From: UBA7985 sp038141425
GTDB taxonomy: Bacteria; Pseudomonadota; Alphaproteobacteria; UBA7985
Length of the DNA stretch: 64,000 nucleotides
Direction: 5' to 3'
NCBI GenBank assembly: GCA_038141425.1
Contig: JAYQIC010000007.1
Location: 124,001-188,000, forward strand
The notes under the pieces were generated by a model. That model was given only the letters and a program-made list of their open reading frames with translations, was not told the DNA's origin and ran no database searches. Positions 29,254 through 40,950 of this stretch are shown in pieces; the stretch's first letter is position 1, and the number at the start of each line of letters is the position of its first letter. The translations under genes were made by a program, and so were the position numbers.

Positions 29254-29853
29254 TCAGGCGTGCCCACCGACGGAAGCGAGCTGGCCCGGGTCGATGCCGA
29301 GCTTGGCGATGGCCTGCTTCCACGCCGGCTCGTTCTCGGAGAGGAAAATGAGCTCGTGGTCGGGCTCGATGCTGATCCAGGCGTTGGCCTCCAGCTCCTG
29401 CTCCAGCTGCCCGGCGGACCACTGCGAGCACCCGAGCGCGATCAGGTAGTCGGCAGGGCCGTCGCCGTCGGCGATGTCGCGCAGTATTTCCACGGCGGTG
29501 GTCAGGCAGACCTCGTCGGTGACCTTGATCGTGGTTTCGTGCTGGTAGTCGGGCGAGTGCAGGACGAAGCCGCGCTGCTCCTGCACCGGGCCGCCGCGCG
29601 TGACGCGGCCGCTGGGCGGCACGTTGGCGTCGATAGACAGGTTTTCCAGAACTTCGGTGAAGGTCAGTCCATTGTGGCTGTGGTTGACGACCACGCCCAT
29701 GGCGCCGTCTTCGCCGTGCAGGCACATGTAGATGACCGACTTTTCGAACAGCGGGTCGCCGATGTGCGGGGTTGCCACCAGCAGCTTGCCCTGCAGCCCA
29801 TAGGGCGTGCTGGACACGGAAAACTCTGTGTTGGGCGCGATGTTATCGGACAT
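29254..29853 (-). CDS. YqgE/AlgH family protein
   Basis: A 199-residue protein of the UPF0301 (YqgE/AlgH) family, function still unclear. LQGKLLVATPHIGDPLFEKS and VIYMCLHGEDGAMGVVVN are the signature; GGPVQEQRGFVLH and LGCSQWSAGQLEQELEANAW follow. Normal length and intact. It stands alone between the DUF4170 gene and the divergent dsbD-like gene. Confidence 0.95.
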   Translation of the reverse strand: MSDNIAPNTEFSVSSTPYGLQGKLLVATPHIGDPLFEKSVIYMCLHGEDGAMGVVVNHSHNGLTFTEVLENLSIDANVPPSGRVTRGGPVQEQRGFVLHSPDYQHETTIKVTDEVCLTTAVEILRDIADGDGPADYLIALGCSQWSAGQLEQELEANAWISIEPDHELIFLSENEPAWKQAIAKLGIDPGQLASVGGHA

Positions 29854-30087
29854 AGCCTACAGACTAGGCGGCTGACGGCGTCTGTAAAGGCTCAAAACTG
29901 TGACATTCCGCTTCACGGCCGATCAACACTGCGGTGATGGCCGGGCGACGCGCGCTCAGCGGCTCGTGAAGGGACAGTGTGACGAAAGTTATCTATAGAT
30001 TGGGTCGAGACAGGATTTTGGCCTGCGCCGCCGCCCTGAATTGGGTCTGCGTCGGAGCCGGGTAGAGAGCAGGGATACGGGAAGAGC

Positions 30088-32288
<2,201 letters not shown>

Positions 32289-32376
32289 GTGCGCCACATC
32301 AGGACCGTGTGGCGGCCTTCATTCAGGTCGCGGCTTAGTTCTGAGTGCACATCAGCGAGTAGAGAGTGAGACCGGC

Positions 32377-32853
32377 ATGACCATCAGCGTGGGCGATCCT
32401 TTTCCAAGCGAGACCGTGAAGACCTGGGACGATGCGCCGGTGGATCTGGCCGTTGGCGACCTGATCGCTGGCAGGACAGCTGTGATTTTCGGTGTGCCGG
32501 GGGCCTTTACCCCGACCTGCAGCATGCGCCATATGCCAGGCTTCGTGGACCACTATGACGATATCAAAGCCAGAGGCGTCGACGTGATCGCCGTGCACTC
32601 GGTCAACGATCCTTACGTGATGAACATGTGGAATAAGGATCAGGGCCACGAAGGCATCGTGACCCTCGCTGACTGGGATGCGAGGCTGGCCAAGGCCTTG
32701 GGCGTGGATGCGGATATGTCCAAGACTGGCCTGGGGCTGCGCGCGGCGCGCTACGCCGCCATCGTCCGGGATGGCAAGGTCACATACTTCGAGGTTGGAA
32801 ACCTGGAGGTCTCGGGCGCGGAGGCGATCCTTGAAGCTCTGGATCAGGGCTGA
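32377..32853 (+). CDS. Peroxiredoxin (Prx5-type)
   Basis: A 158-residue thiol peroxidase. The peroxidatic Cys is in VPGAFTPTCSMRHMPGFVDH. I see no second cysteine, so it is a one-Cys enzyme needing an external reductant. GLGLRAARYAAIVRDGKVTY is typical of the Prx5/AhpE-like group. ATG 32377 is used; the longer in-frame start lacks family similarity. It lies 88 nt after the DsbD-like gene, a sensible redox pairing. Confidence 0.93.
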   Translation: MTISVGDPFPSETVKTWDDAPVDLAVGDLIAGRTAVIFGVPGAFTPTCSMRHMPGFVDHYDDIKARGVDVIAVHSVNDPYVMNMWNKDQGHEGIVTLADWDARLAKALGVDADMSKTGLGLRAARYAAIVRDGKVTYFEVGNLEVSGAEAILEALDQG

Positions 32854-32883
32854 TCCAGTCAGGCTGATGGATGAGAACCCAGG

Positions 32884-32933
32884 GTTGCGGGCTCGATTTG
32901 ACGCCGCTTCGCGGCTTACAAATCTCCCCGCGC
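32884..32933 (-). repeat. Dispersed hairpin repeat, copy E (variant 1)
   Basis: On the minus strand it reads GCGCGGGGAGATTTGTAAGC and continues with the same core as copy A. The sequence on its far side (to ~32975) matches the flank of copy A as well, so A and E share ~90 bp. Confidence 0.75.
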
Positions 32934-32976
32934 AGTTAAGCGGACAGACCGCGCTGCGCGCGGCCTGACGTCTTTA

Positions 32977-32997
32977 CGCATTTTCACTGAAAATGCG
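32977..32997. repeat. Perfect 10-bp inverted repeat
   Basis: CGCATTTTCA (32977–32986) and TGAAAATGCG (32988–32997) pair perfectly around a single base, directly abutting repeat copy B. It is cruciform-like and has no long U-tract. Confidence 0.6.
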
Positions 32998-33045
32998 CGT
33001 GGGAGGGCCGAAGGCCGCGAAGCGGCCAAGGCCCGAGCGCGCCAC
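32995..33045 (+). repeat. Dispersed hairpin repeat, copy B (variant 2)
   Basis: 51 nt with the same outer arms (GCGCGTGGGA … CGAGCGCGCCAC) and the same central GCCGCGAAGCGGC as copy C. The middle arms are GGGCC/GGCCC in place of GATTT/AAATC. Length and pairing are preserved while the arm sequence differs. Confidence 0.75.
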
Positions 33046-33069
33046 CTATCCATCGACACTGAACACTCA

Positions 33070-33310
33070 GAGTTTATCCTGAGCCTGCCGAAGCTCTTTG
33101 CGTGTCACTATAGGTGCTGTGCGACGCTTGAGGGCCCGCGAAGCGCGAAGCGCGGCCGGGGACAAGTCGGCGCAACCTTGCAGCTTCGAGGAACTCCAAT
33201 GCGCTCAAAGGCACTTCGACAGCCTCAGGGAAAATTCCGCCTTGTTGAGCCAAGAAAGAAGGTAGCTCCAAAAACTCCAACGCGCTCAAAGCGCAGCGTG
33301 TTTAGCGCCA
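33070..33310. repeat. Repeat modules shared with 13.8–14.1 kb
   Basis: No gene is supported here. AGTTTATCCTGAGCCTGCCG (33071–33090) matches 13812–13831. The 33123–33182 block matches 14031–14090 in inverse, and 33277–33310 matches 13944–13977 in inverse. CTTCGACAGCCTCAGGG (from ~33214) is an inverse remnant of the first module. Confidence 0.6.
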
Positions 33311-33323
33311 AGTAAAAGAAGTT

Positions 33324-33374
33324 GCGCGTGGGAGATTTGTAAGCCGCGAAGCGGCGTCAAATCGAGCGCGCCAC
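33324..33374 (+). repeat. Dispersed hairpin repeat, copy C (variant 1, best-paired)
   Basis: 51 nt. Outer arms are GCGCGTGGGA/GAGCGCGCCAC, middle arms GATTTG/CAAATC, and the centre GCCGCGAAGCGGC. Taken with copy B, it shows that the middle arms vary in a compensated way. It lies ~75 nt past the 3' end of rnhA (minus strand). Confidence 0.8.
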
Positions 33375-33448
33375 ATCAGGGTCTTCGTTCCACGCCGGAA
33401 CCAGAAAGCGCTCTTATCGCCATCTGCGCCCGCAGGCGCACTCTGATA

Positions 33449-33895
33449 TTATGGCCCCGCAATCTCGCCACGTGGTATCCCGGCCCGGGCGAGTTCATCG
33501 GCCCGTTCGTTTTCCGGGTGACCGGCGTGCCCCTTGACCCAGCGCCACTCCACCCGGTGGCGATCCCGCGCTGCATCCAGTGCCTTCCACAGGTCCACGT
33601 TCTTGACCGGTTCCTTCTTCGAATTCTTCCAGCCGCGACGCTTCCAGCCATCAATCCACGCTGTGATTCCGTCTTTGACATACACACTGTCCGTGGTCAG
33701 GACCACGTCGCAGGGACGGGTCAGGGCGTTAAGCGCTTCGATCGCCGCGGTCAGCTCCATGCGGTTGTTGGTGGTTTCTTCAGCCCCGCCGTTGAGCTCC
33801 CGCGTTGCCTCGCCAAAGCGCAGGATCGCCCCCCAGCCGCCGGGCCCGGGGTTGCCGCTGCACGCGCCGTCGGTGAAGATCTCCACGCGGCTCAT
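33449..33895 (-). CDS. rnhA: Ribonuclease HI
   Basis: A 148-residue endonuclease that cuts RNA in RNA:DNA hybrids. Active-site residues are visible: Asp in IFTDGACSGNPGPGGWG, Glu in NNRMELTAAIEAL, Asp in VVLTTDSVYVKDGI, and the final His/Asp in KGHAGHPENERADELA. Intact. The ATG overlaps the ispH stop by four bases (ATGA). Confidence 0.97.
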   Translation of the reverse strand: MSRVEIFTDGACSGNPGPGGWGAILRFGEATRELNGGAEETTNNRMELTAAIEALNALTRPCDVVLTTDSVYVKDGITAWIDGWKRRGWKNSKKEPVKNVDLWKALDAARDRHRVEWRWVKGHAGHPENERADELARAGIPRGEIAGP

Positions 33896-34857
33896 GCCGG
33901 CACGTCCCGCAATTCACGCGGCACGTTGAAGAACACGTTTTCCTCGCGCACGATTTCGAGGCTGACCTCGACGTCAAACCGCTCCCGCAACGCATCGAGG
34001 ATCTCGTCGACCAGCACCTCGGGCGCTGAAGCCCCGGCGGTCAGGCCCAGCGACTGCACGCCGTCCAGATCGAGCGCGGCGACGTCTGCACCGCGCTGCA
34101 CCAGAAACGAGCGCGTCGCGCCTGCTTGCCGTGCCACGTCAACCAGACGGTTTGAGTTCGAAGAGTTGGGTGCGCCGACGACCAGAAAGCCTTCGCAGTC
34201 AGGCGCGATCGCCTTAACGGCTTCCTGGCGGTTGGTGGTGGCGTAGCAGATGTCACCCGCGTGGGGTTCCGTGATATGCGGGAAGCGCTGCTTTAGCGCT
34301 GCGATCACCGTCGCCGTGTCGTCGACCGACAGTGTGGTCTGGGTGACGTAGGCCAACCCTGCACCGGATTCCGCCGCGATACCGGGCCAGTCGAGCGCCT
34401 GCACCTGCTCCGCTGTTCCGATCAGGCTGACTGCACCCGGTGGCAACTGCCCCAGCGTGCCGATCACCTCCGGGTGGCCGTCGTGGCCAATCAGGATGAC
34501 GCGCTTGCCCGCCCCGTGCGCGCGTTCTGCCTCGCGATGGACCTTGGAGACCAGCGGGCAGGTGGCGTCGACAAAGTGCATGTTGCGCCGCTCGGCCTCT
34601 GCCGGGACCGCCTTGGGTACGCCGTGGGCAGAAAAAATCACCGGCCGGTCGGTCGGAGCCTCGTCAAGTTCGTCGATGAACACAGCGCCCTTGGCTTCCA
34701 GCCCTTCGCCCACGCAGCGGTTATGGACGATCTCGTGACGGACGTAGACCGGCGCGCCGTACTTCTTCAGCGCGCGCTCGACGATGTCGATGGCCCGCAC
34801 CACGCCCGCGCAGAAACCACGCGGGGCAGCAAGCTTGACGGTCAGATGAGGTTTCAT
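33892..34857 (-). CDS. ispH: 4-hydroxy-3-methylbut-2-enyl diphosphate reductase
   Basis: A 321-residue 4Fe-4S enzyme, last step of the MEP isoprenoid pathway. The three cluster cysteines are in APRGFCAGVVRAI, FVDATCPLVSKVH and GDICYATTNRQEAV. VYVRHEIVHNRCVGEGLEAK and the catalytic HAENxT-like region follow the family order. Intact. It is coupled to rnhA. Confidence 0.96.
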   Translation of the reverse strand: MKPHLTVKLAAPRGFCAGVVRAIDIVERALKKYGAPVYVRHEIVHNRCVGEGLEAKGAVFIDELDEAPTDRPVIFSAHGVPKAVPAEAERRNMHFVDATCPLVSKVHREAERAHGAGKRVILIGHDGHPEVIGTLGQLPPGAVSLIGTAEQVQALDWPGIAAESGAGLAYVTQTTLSVDDTATVIAALKQRFPHITEPHAGDICYATTNRQEAVKAIAPDCEGFLVVGAPNSSNSNRLVDVARQAGATRSFLVQRGADVAALDLDGVQSLGLTAGASAPEVLVDEILDALRERFDVEVSLEIVREENVFFNVPRELRDVPA

Positions 34858-34942
34858 CGGGGGCTCCTGCGGCTCTCACCCCTGATGTAGTGAAGAACCC
34901 GGCCTCAGGCCAGCGCCAAGCGACGGAAAGACAGCGCCTCGG

Positions 34943-36448
34943 CTATGTGTGCAGGCGCCGGATCTCCTCCTGCTCGTCGAGGTCGGCGATGGTCCGCGCG
35001 ACACGGAGCAGCCGGTGATAGCCCCGCGCTGACAGGTTGAGCTGCTCCGCAGCCTCAGCGACCAGCCGCCGCCCGTCAAGTTCGAGCGCACAGTGCGCCT
35101 CCAACCGGTCACCTTCGAGCGACGCGTTGACCGGGGGCTTATCCAGCAGCGTCTGCGTCTCGTGGGCTTCAAAGCGTCGGGCCTGTCGCTGCCGTGCCCG
35201 CAGCACGCGTTCGGCGACGCTGGCGCTGGCCTCTCCACTGGGTGCAAGACCCAGGTCCAGCGCCGCGACCGCCGGGACTTCAAGCACCAGATCGATCCGG
35301 TCATAGAGCGGCCCGCTGATCCGCGCTTGATAGTCCTGCCCGCACTTGGGCGCCCGGGAGCAGGCCCGGCCCGGGTCGGCCAGATAACCGCAGCGGCACG
35401 GGTTCATCGCCGCGATCAGCTGGAAGTGCGCGGGGTAGGTGATGTGGGCATTGGCCCGCGACACGGTAACGGCCCCGGTCTCGATCGGCTGGCGCAGCGC
35501 TTCCAGCGTCCGGCGGTCGAACTCCGGCAGCTCGTCGAGGAACAGCACGCCGAGGTGGGCGAGGGTGACTTCGCCGGGCTTGGCCTTGGTCCCTCCGCCA
35601 ACCAGCGCGGGCAGGCTCGCCGAATGGTGTGGGTCGCGGTAAGGGCGGCTGGAGACCAGCCCGTCTTCGGTCAGGGTCCCAGCCAGCGAATGGACCATGG
35701 TTACCGACAGCGCTTCTTCGGCCGTCATCGGCGGCAGCAGCCCGGCCAGCCGCGCAGCCAGCATGGACTTCCCAGCCCCCGGTGGTCCGATCAGCAGCAG
35801 GTTGTGGCCCCCTGCAGCGGTGATCTCCAGCGCGCGCTTGGCGGTTTCCTGCCCCTTGATGTCGCGCGGGTCGAGCGCCGGTGGACGCTGGGCGGGGTCG
35901 AGGCTGTGGACCTTGGGGCGCGGGATCTGCTGCCGGCCCATGAGGTGGTTCATCAGCGCCAGCAGCGACTTCGGCGCAATGATGTCGAGCCCGGGACCGG
36001 CCCAGGCGGCCTCCTGTCCCTGCGCATCGGGGCAGATCAGGCTCAGGCCGAGCCGGTTGGCGTGGATGGCCGCAGGAAGGGCGCCGACGACCGGGCTGAT
36101 CGACCCGTCCAGACCCAACTCTCCCATGGCGAGCAGGCCATCGAGGCAGTCCGGCGGCAGCACCTCCATCTCCACCAGCAGCCCGAGCACGATCGGCAGG
36201 TCGAAGTGCGTGCCCTCCTTGGCCAGATCAGCGGGGGCAAGATTGATGCTGACATGGGCCGGGGGCTGCATCAGCCCCAGTGAGGCCAACGCCCCGCGCA
36301 CCCGCTCTTTGCTTTCGCCGACGGCGCGTTCAGGCAGGCCAACGATTGTGACCTTGGGCAGGCCACTAGTCATCAGCACCTGCACGTCCACGGTTTGGAC
36401 ATCGAGGCCCTGGAAGGAAACGGTTTTGATTTGCGCAACCATGGTCAC
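34943..36448 (-). CDS. YifB/ComM-family Mg-chelatase-like AAA ATPase
   Basis: A 501-residue protein of the YifB/ComM family; ComM is a DNA branch-migration helicase in natural transformation. The N-terminal part (VDVQVLMTSGLPKVTIVGLP) is followed by Walker A in LLIGPPGAGKSMLAARLAG and Walker B in GVLFLDELPEFDRRTLEALR. MNPCRCGYLADPGRACSRAP is the four-cysteine insertion typical of the family. Intact. It is downstream of the MFS and gshB genes. Confidence 0.93.
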   Translation of the reverse strand: MTMVAQIKTVSFQGLDVQTVDVQVLMTSGLPKVTIVGLPERAVGESKERVRGALASLGLMQPPAHVSINLAPADLAKEGTHFDLPIVLGLLVEMEVLPPDCLDGLLAMGELGLDGSISPVVGALPAAIHANRLGLSLICPDAQGQEAAWAGPGLDIIAPKSLLALMNHLMGRQQIPRPKVHSLDPAQRPPALDPRDIKGQETAKRALEITAAGGHNLLLIGPPGAGKSMLAARLAGLLPPMTAEEALSVTMVHSLAGTLTEDGLVSSRPYRDPHHSASLPALVGGGTKAKPGEVTLAHLGVLFLDELPEFDRRTLEALRQPIETGAVTVSRANAHITYPAHFQLIAAMNPCRCGYLADPGRACSRAPKCGQDYQARISGPLYDRIDLVLEVPAVAALDLGLAPSGEASASVAERVLRARQRQARRFEAHETQTLLDKPPVNASLEGDRLEAHCALELDGRRLVAEAAEQLNLSARGYHRLLRVARTIADLDEQEEIRRLHT

Positions 36449-36480
36449 GCTTTAACACCTTTTACGTGTGTAAGCGACGA

Positions 36481-37808
36481 CTAACTCGACTTCTGGAGGG
36501 GTCGAGCGTCGGTGCTGCGCAGGGCCAGCCAGGCGATGATGCAAGCGAGGAAAATGAAGATGCCGCTGGTCCACAACTGCGTGCTGTAGCTGATCCCCCA
36601 GTCCTTGAGCAGCCCCATGACCAGAGGCCCGCCCGCCGAGATGAAGACCATCACCGTGGTGCTCAGGGTGCGGACCTTGCCCAGATGGCGGACGCCGTAC
36701 AGCTCTGGCCATAGGGTGTTGAACGAGGTGTTGTAGAGCGCCACCGAAACCGCCAGCAGCAGCAGGCACAGGATCATCGCGACAAAGGGTGTCATCGCCC
36801 CGAGCAGGATCAGCCCCAGCCCATAGGGCACCAGCGACAAGGAACAGACGCGTCGCGCTAAACCGATCGACCAGCAGCCCGGCGACGGGGCTCAGCGCAA
36901 AGGCGGCGATGGGATAAAAGCCCCAGTAGTAGGGCCAGAGCGACGGATCCCAGCCCTTCTCCTCCAGCACCGAAACGATGTGGAAGAACAGCCCAGTAAA
37001 TATCCCCGACTGGGCGATGATCATCGGGATGATAAGCCAGAAGCGCGGGTCGCGCAGGACTTCAGCCCGGGTCCACTGCCGCCGACGCGATCCGGGGCTG
37101 GCGCGCTCTTCGTCTTCGTCCCGGGCAAGACGCGCAGCCAGTGCCTGCTCTCGGGCGGGCATGTCGCGCAGCAGCACCGGTAGAGCCGGCAGCACGCTCA
37201 GGCCCAGCAGCACCGTCATCACCAGAAACGCGCCGCGCCAGCCGATATCGATCTCGAATGCCGCCAGCACGGGCGGAAGCGCCAGCTGTCCGATCAAGAA
37301 AGACGCCAGCAGCGGCAGCAGCAGTTCACCGACTGAGTAGGCAACCCCAGCAGACCGGTCGCCCGGCCTTTAAACCGGTCGTAGTAGCGGCCCATGGCTG
37401 CATTGGCGACGTGGCCCATCATCGCCTGACCGAACTGACGCAACAGGAAGAACGACAGCAGCAGCAGCACCCAGTGGGGGTCGCCGCCATGGTCAGCCCG
37501 GCAACGATGGCGCCGAGGATGACGATGGTACCGATCCGACGCAGCGGCATGCGATCGACCAGCCCGCCGGACCAGAGGATCAGGATGCCGCTGGCAAAGG
37601 TCGCCGCACCGTAAATCTGCCCATACTGGCCATCGCTGAGCGAGAAGGCCTCGCGCAGCTCGGCACCGAAAAAGCCGATCAGGTAGGTCTGGCCAATGCC
37701 CGACCAGAACACCAGCGCCGCGCCAAAGCCCAGAAACCGGTAGTCCGGCCAGCCCAGATCCTGCCAGCGGGCGGGGTCCCAGTTGCGCTCTGCACCCGGT
37801 CCGCTCAT
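36481..37808 (-). CDS. MFS transporter (three frameshifts)
   Basis: A ~440-residue, twelve-helix major facilitator protein with unknown substrate. It starts MSGPGAERNWDPARWQDLGW. Frames change near 37476–37480 (GGGGG), near 37347 (CCCC) and near 36840. The joined segments (HWVLLLLSFFLLRQFGQAMM; AYSVGELLLPLLASFLIGQL; LSLVPYGLGLILLGAMTPFV) form a continuous transporter. The first two shifts lie at homopolymers, so errors are likelier than decay, though a true pseudogene cannot be excluded. ATG overlaps the gshB stop. Confidence 0.75.
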
Positions 37809-38763
37809 GCGCTGAAACGCCGTTCAATCGCGTCCCAGATCAGCGCGGCACCATCGGTACCGTCGAAGCGCTGCAGTTCCTGCAGCCCGGTCGGTGAGGT
37901 CACATTGATCTCGGTGAGTTGGTCGCCAATCACGTCGATCCCGACGAAGATTAGGTTCCGCTCGCGCAGGACCGGGCCCATGGCGGCGCAGATTTCGCGC
38001 TCGACATCGGTCAGCGCGACTGGTTCGGCGCGGCCGCCCACGTGGAGGTTGGCCCGCGCCTCACCCTTTGCCGGGATACGGTTGATCGCGCCCACCGCTT
38101 CACCGTCGACGAGGATGATGCGCTTATCGCCCTCGCGGATCGCCGGCAGGTAGGCCTGAACCATCACCGGCTCGCGCGACGTGCCGAGGAAAGTTTCCAG
38201 CAGGGAGGTCAGGTTCTCGTCATCGGGCTTGAGGTGAAACACGCCCGCGCCGCCGTTGCCGAACAGGGGCTTGACGATGATGTCGCTGTGCTCATCGCGG
38301 AAGTCGATGATTTCGGCCGGGTTCCGGCTGATCAGGGTCGGCGGCATGAACTGCGCGAATTCGGTCACGAAGATTTTTCAGGCGCGTTGCGGACAAAGGC
38401 CGGGTGGTTAACGCAGAAGGTCTGGTCCGGACCGGTGCCGTGAACGCTTTCCAGCAGGTGGGTGGCGGCGATGTACTGCATGTCAAACGGAGGGTCCTGG
38501 CGCATCAACACCACGTCGGTCTCCGCGCCCAGCGACACCCGCCGCTCTGCACCGAAGTGCGCGTGATCACCGGCGACCCGCTGCACGGTGACTGGCTGCA
38601 TCAGCGCCGAAACCGCGCCGTCGCGGTAGCTCAGGGCATCGGGGTGGTAGAGCAGCATGCTGTGACCCCGGCGCCCGGCTTCGAGCATGAGCGCAAAGGT
38701 CGAGTCAGCGTCGATATTGACGCTTTCCAGCGGATCCATCTGAACGGCAACGCGCAGCGCCAT
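37805..38763 (-). CDS. gshB: Glutathione synthetase (one frameshift)
   Basis: A ~319-residue ATP-grasp ligase joining glycine to γ-glutamylcysteine. MALRVAVQMDPLESVNIDAD is the usual start, and VLMRQDPPFDMQYIAATHLL is a signature. At TTTTT (38375–38379) an added base restores VRNAPEKIFVTEFAQFMPPT. VKPLFGNGGAGVFHL binds ATP, and INVTSPTGLQELQRFDG ends the active site. Essential-type conservation argues for a sequencing error. Confidence 0.94.
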
Positions 38764-38796
38764 GGGGCAAGCCTCCCAACAAACCGAGTGGCCCCA

Positions 38797-39697
38797 TCAA
38801 TTCAACTGACACAGCGCCTCGTCAAGCAGCGACTGAACCCGCGAGCACAGGGCTGGTTCCTGCATGGTGGCCACCGCGTGTTCGAAGGCGAGCACCGCCG
38901 CGCGGGTGTTACCCAGCTCCCAGTGCAGCAATCCGGCTTCCTGCCACACGACGCCGTTACCCGGATCGAGCAGCAGCAGGCGCTCGATCACCTGCACTGC
39001 CTCACCGGCACGACCCTCCCGCAGAGCGCGCATTTTGGTGGCGTTTTCCATGCGGATCAGCACGTCCATGTCGCTGATCCCACGGGTAAAGGACAGGTCC
39101 AGTTCGGCGGCTTCTCCGTGGTGGCGCTTGAGCAGCGCCCGCAGATCCTGCGGCGAAGCAGGGCGGGCACCGGCGCTGGGGTCAAAGATGACCTGCTCAT
39201 CACCGGCTTCCATGCGCAGCAGGAACGGGCCGGGGAAATTCAGGCCTTCGACGGCGAAGTTGCAGCTGCGGGCGAGGTGGATGTAGAGCACCCCGATGCT
39301 CACCGGTAGGATCCGACGGTTCTGGATCACCGACGCGAAGTCGGCGTTCTCGCTGGCATCATAGTTCTGGGCGATGCCGCGAAACGCACCGACTTCGGAA
39401 ACCGACTGGGCCAGCCACTCGACTTGTTCACCGACCGGCGGCGCGCCGTCGTAGACCGTAACCCATTCTCCGGCGAAGTGTGCCATCTCGTTCATCAGAT
39501 CGATAACGTCGTCGAAATCGGGGAGGGTGGTCGGCCTGCAGGCAGGCCAGCGCAGAAAGGTCGAGGGCGGTCTGCAGAATGGGAAAATCGAGGGGGTCGG
39601 CGCGACGGTGTGCGCGCAGGTTTGCAACCAGTTCAGCCTCTGTCCGCGCGGGCGCGATCAGGGGCCGTGGAACCCTGTATTCACTCACAAACGCCAT
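38797..39697 (-). CDS. SirB1-family transglutaminase-like/TPR protein (one frameshift)
   Basis: A ~300-residue protein. The start MAFVSEYRVPRPLIAPARTE runs to CLQADHP, then shifts at GGGG (39520–39523) into PDFDDVIDLMNEMAHFAG. RRILPVSIGVLYIHLARSC and VEGLNFPGPFLLRMEAGDE mark the SirB1/YchA family. The C-terminal ~100 residues have TPR-like helices (GEAVQVIERLLLLDPGNGVV). The catalytic cysteine of true transglutaminases is not evident. Function unknown. Confidence 0.82.
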
Positions 39698-39736
39698 CCA
39701 CTTTGCTTAGGATTCAATTGGTTGCCCGGATCTGTT

Positions 39737-40099
39737 TCAGGCCGTCCAGGCGCCCTCGATATGCTTGAGCTGACCGCCGTCACCAACAAAAATTGCATCA
39801 AATCGGAACAAATATCGGGGTCCGAAGGCGTGTTTGGACAGCCAGATCTGGGCGGCATTCACAATCCTGCGTTGCTGGCTCTCGCTGATACGAATTATGG
39901 CTTGGTCGATTGATCTGCTGGTTTTCACTTCGACAAAGATGATCAGCCTGTTTTTCTGCGCGATCAGGTCGATTTCACCGGCGCTAGAGCTCCAGCGGGA
40001 ATCCACGATTTCATAGCCTTGAGCCTGCAAAAATTTTTTTGCGGCGGCCTCTCCACCTTGGCCAACGAGGGCATTTGCCTGCCCTTTCCAGGGTTCCAC
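39737..40099 (-). CDS. YraN/UPF0102 family endonuclease-like protein
   Basis: A ~120-residue protein with the Holliday-junction-resolvase-like fold of UPF0102: GGEAAAKKFLQAQGYEIVDS, then SSAGEIDLIAQKNRLIIFVE and VKTSRS (the D…ExK nuclease triad). I place the start at GTG 40099 because GAGGGGA lies upstream, but the same frame stays open without a stop into the 3' part of rsmI, so a fusion is possible. Function is poorly known. Confidence 0.85.
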   Translation of the reverse strand: MEPWKGQANALVGQGGEAAAKKFLQAQGYEIVDSRWSSSAGEIDLIAQKNRLIIFVEVKTSRSIDQAIIRISESQQRRIVNAAQIWLSKHAFGPRYLFRFDAIFVGDGGQLKHIEGAWTA

Positions 40100-40140
40100 G
40101 GCGCCTATTTCCCCTCGGTTGATTCGCCTTTCCGGGAGAG

Positions 40141-40945
40141 TTATAGCACGTTTATACACGCTGCGCTTGGGTAAACCGAGGCGTTCCGCAACCTCTGCGG
40201 CGGCGACTTTGACTGAAGCGGTTTCCAGTGCCTGCTGCAATGCGGCATCGATCTCCGCCTCGCTGGCGGCTTTGGGCGGGGGGGACCGGCGACGCACAGG
40301 CAGACTTCGCCCTTGGGCGCGCCCTGCTCGGCGTAGTGAGCGGCGAGTGTGTCGAGCCCGCCGCGCCGGGTTTCTTCGAACTGCTTGGTCAGCTCCCGGC
40401 TAACGGTTGCAGCGCGCGGGCCGAAAACCGCCGCCATATCGGCGAGGGCGGCGGCGAGGCGGTTGGGCGATTCATAGAAAATCAGCGTCGCGGGTACGTC
40501 AGCAAGGCTGGTCAGCCACTTCTGCCGAGCGGTCGGTTTGTTGGGTGGAAACCCGGCGAACAGGAAGCGGTCGGTCGGCAGGCCACTGAGCTGCAGCGCC
40601 ATCAGCGCGGCATTGGCGCCCGGCACCCCGGTCAGCGGCAGGCCTGCGTCGATGACGGCCCTCACCAGGCGGTAGCCGGGGTCGGAGATCAGCGGCATGC
40701 CAGCGTCAGAGACCAGCGCAATCTTCTGGCCGTCGTGCAGGCGTTTCAGCACGCCTTCGACCATCTGCTGCTCGTTGTGGTCGTGCAGGGCCATCAGGCG
40801 GGTTTCGATGCCGAAGCGGGTGGTCAGCTTGCGGGTTACCCGGGTATCTTCGCACAGCACCAGATCGGCGTCCTGCAGCGCTGTCACACCCGGGGGGGGG
40901 CATGTCACCGAGGTTACCGATGGGCGTGGAGACGAGGGTCAGCAT
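40141..40945 (-). CDS. rsmI: 16S rRNA (cytidine-1402-2'-O)-methyltransferase (two frameshifts)
   Basis: An S-adenosylmethionine methyltransferase of the tetrapyrrole-methylase fold. MLTLVSTPIGNLGDMPPPG is followed by a shift at a run of nine G (40892–40900) into VTALQDADLVLCEDTRVTRK. IALVSDAGMPLISDPGYRLV and GVPGANAALMALQLSGLPTD are signatures. A second shift at seven G (40278–40284) gives the conserved C-terminus AAAEVAERLGLPKRSVYKRA. In that corrected frame there is no stop before yraN, so the true 3' end is uncertain. Confidence 0.9.
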
Positions 40946-40950
40946 GGGCT

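Noticed and set aside
32884..33374. Possible CRISPR-like array
   Set aside because: Repeats are palindromic, in both orientations, irregularly spaced and without cas genes.
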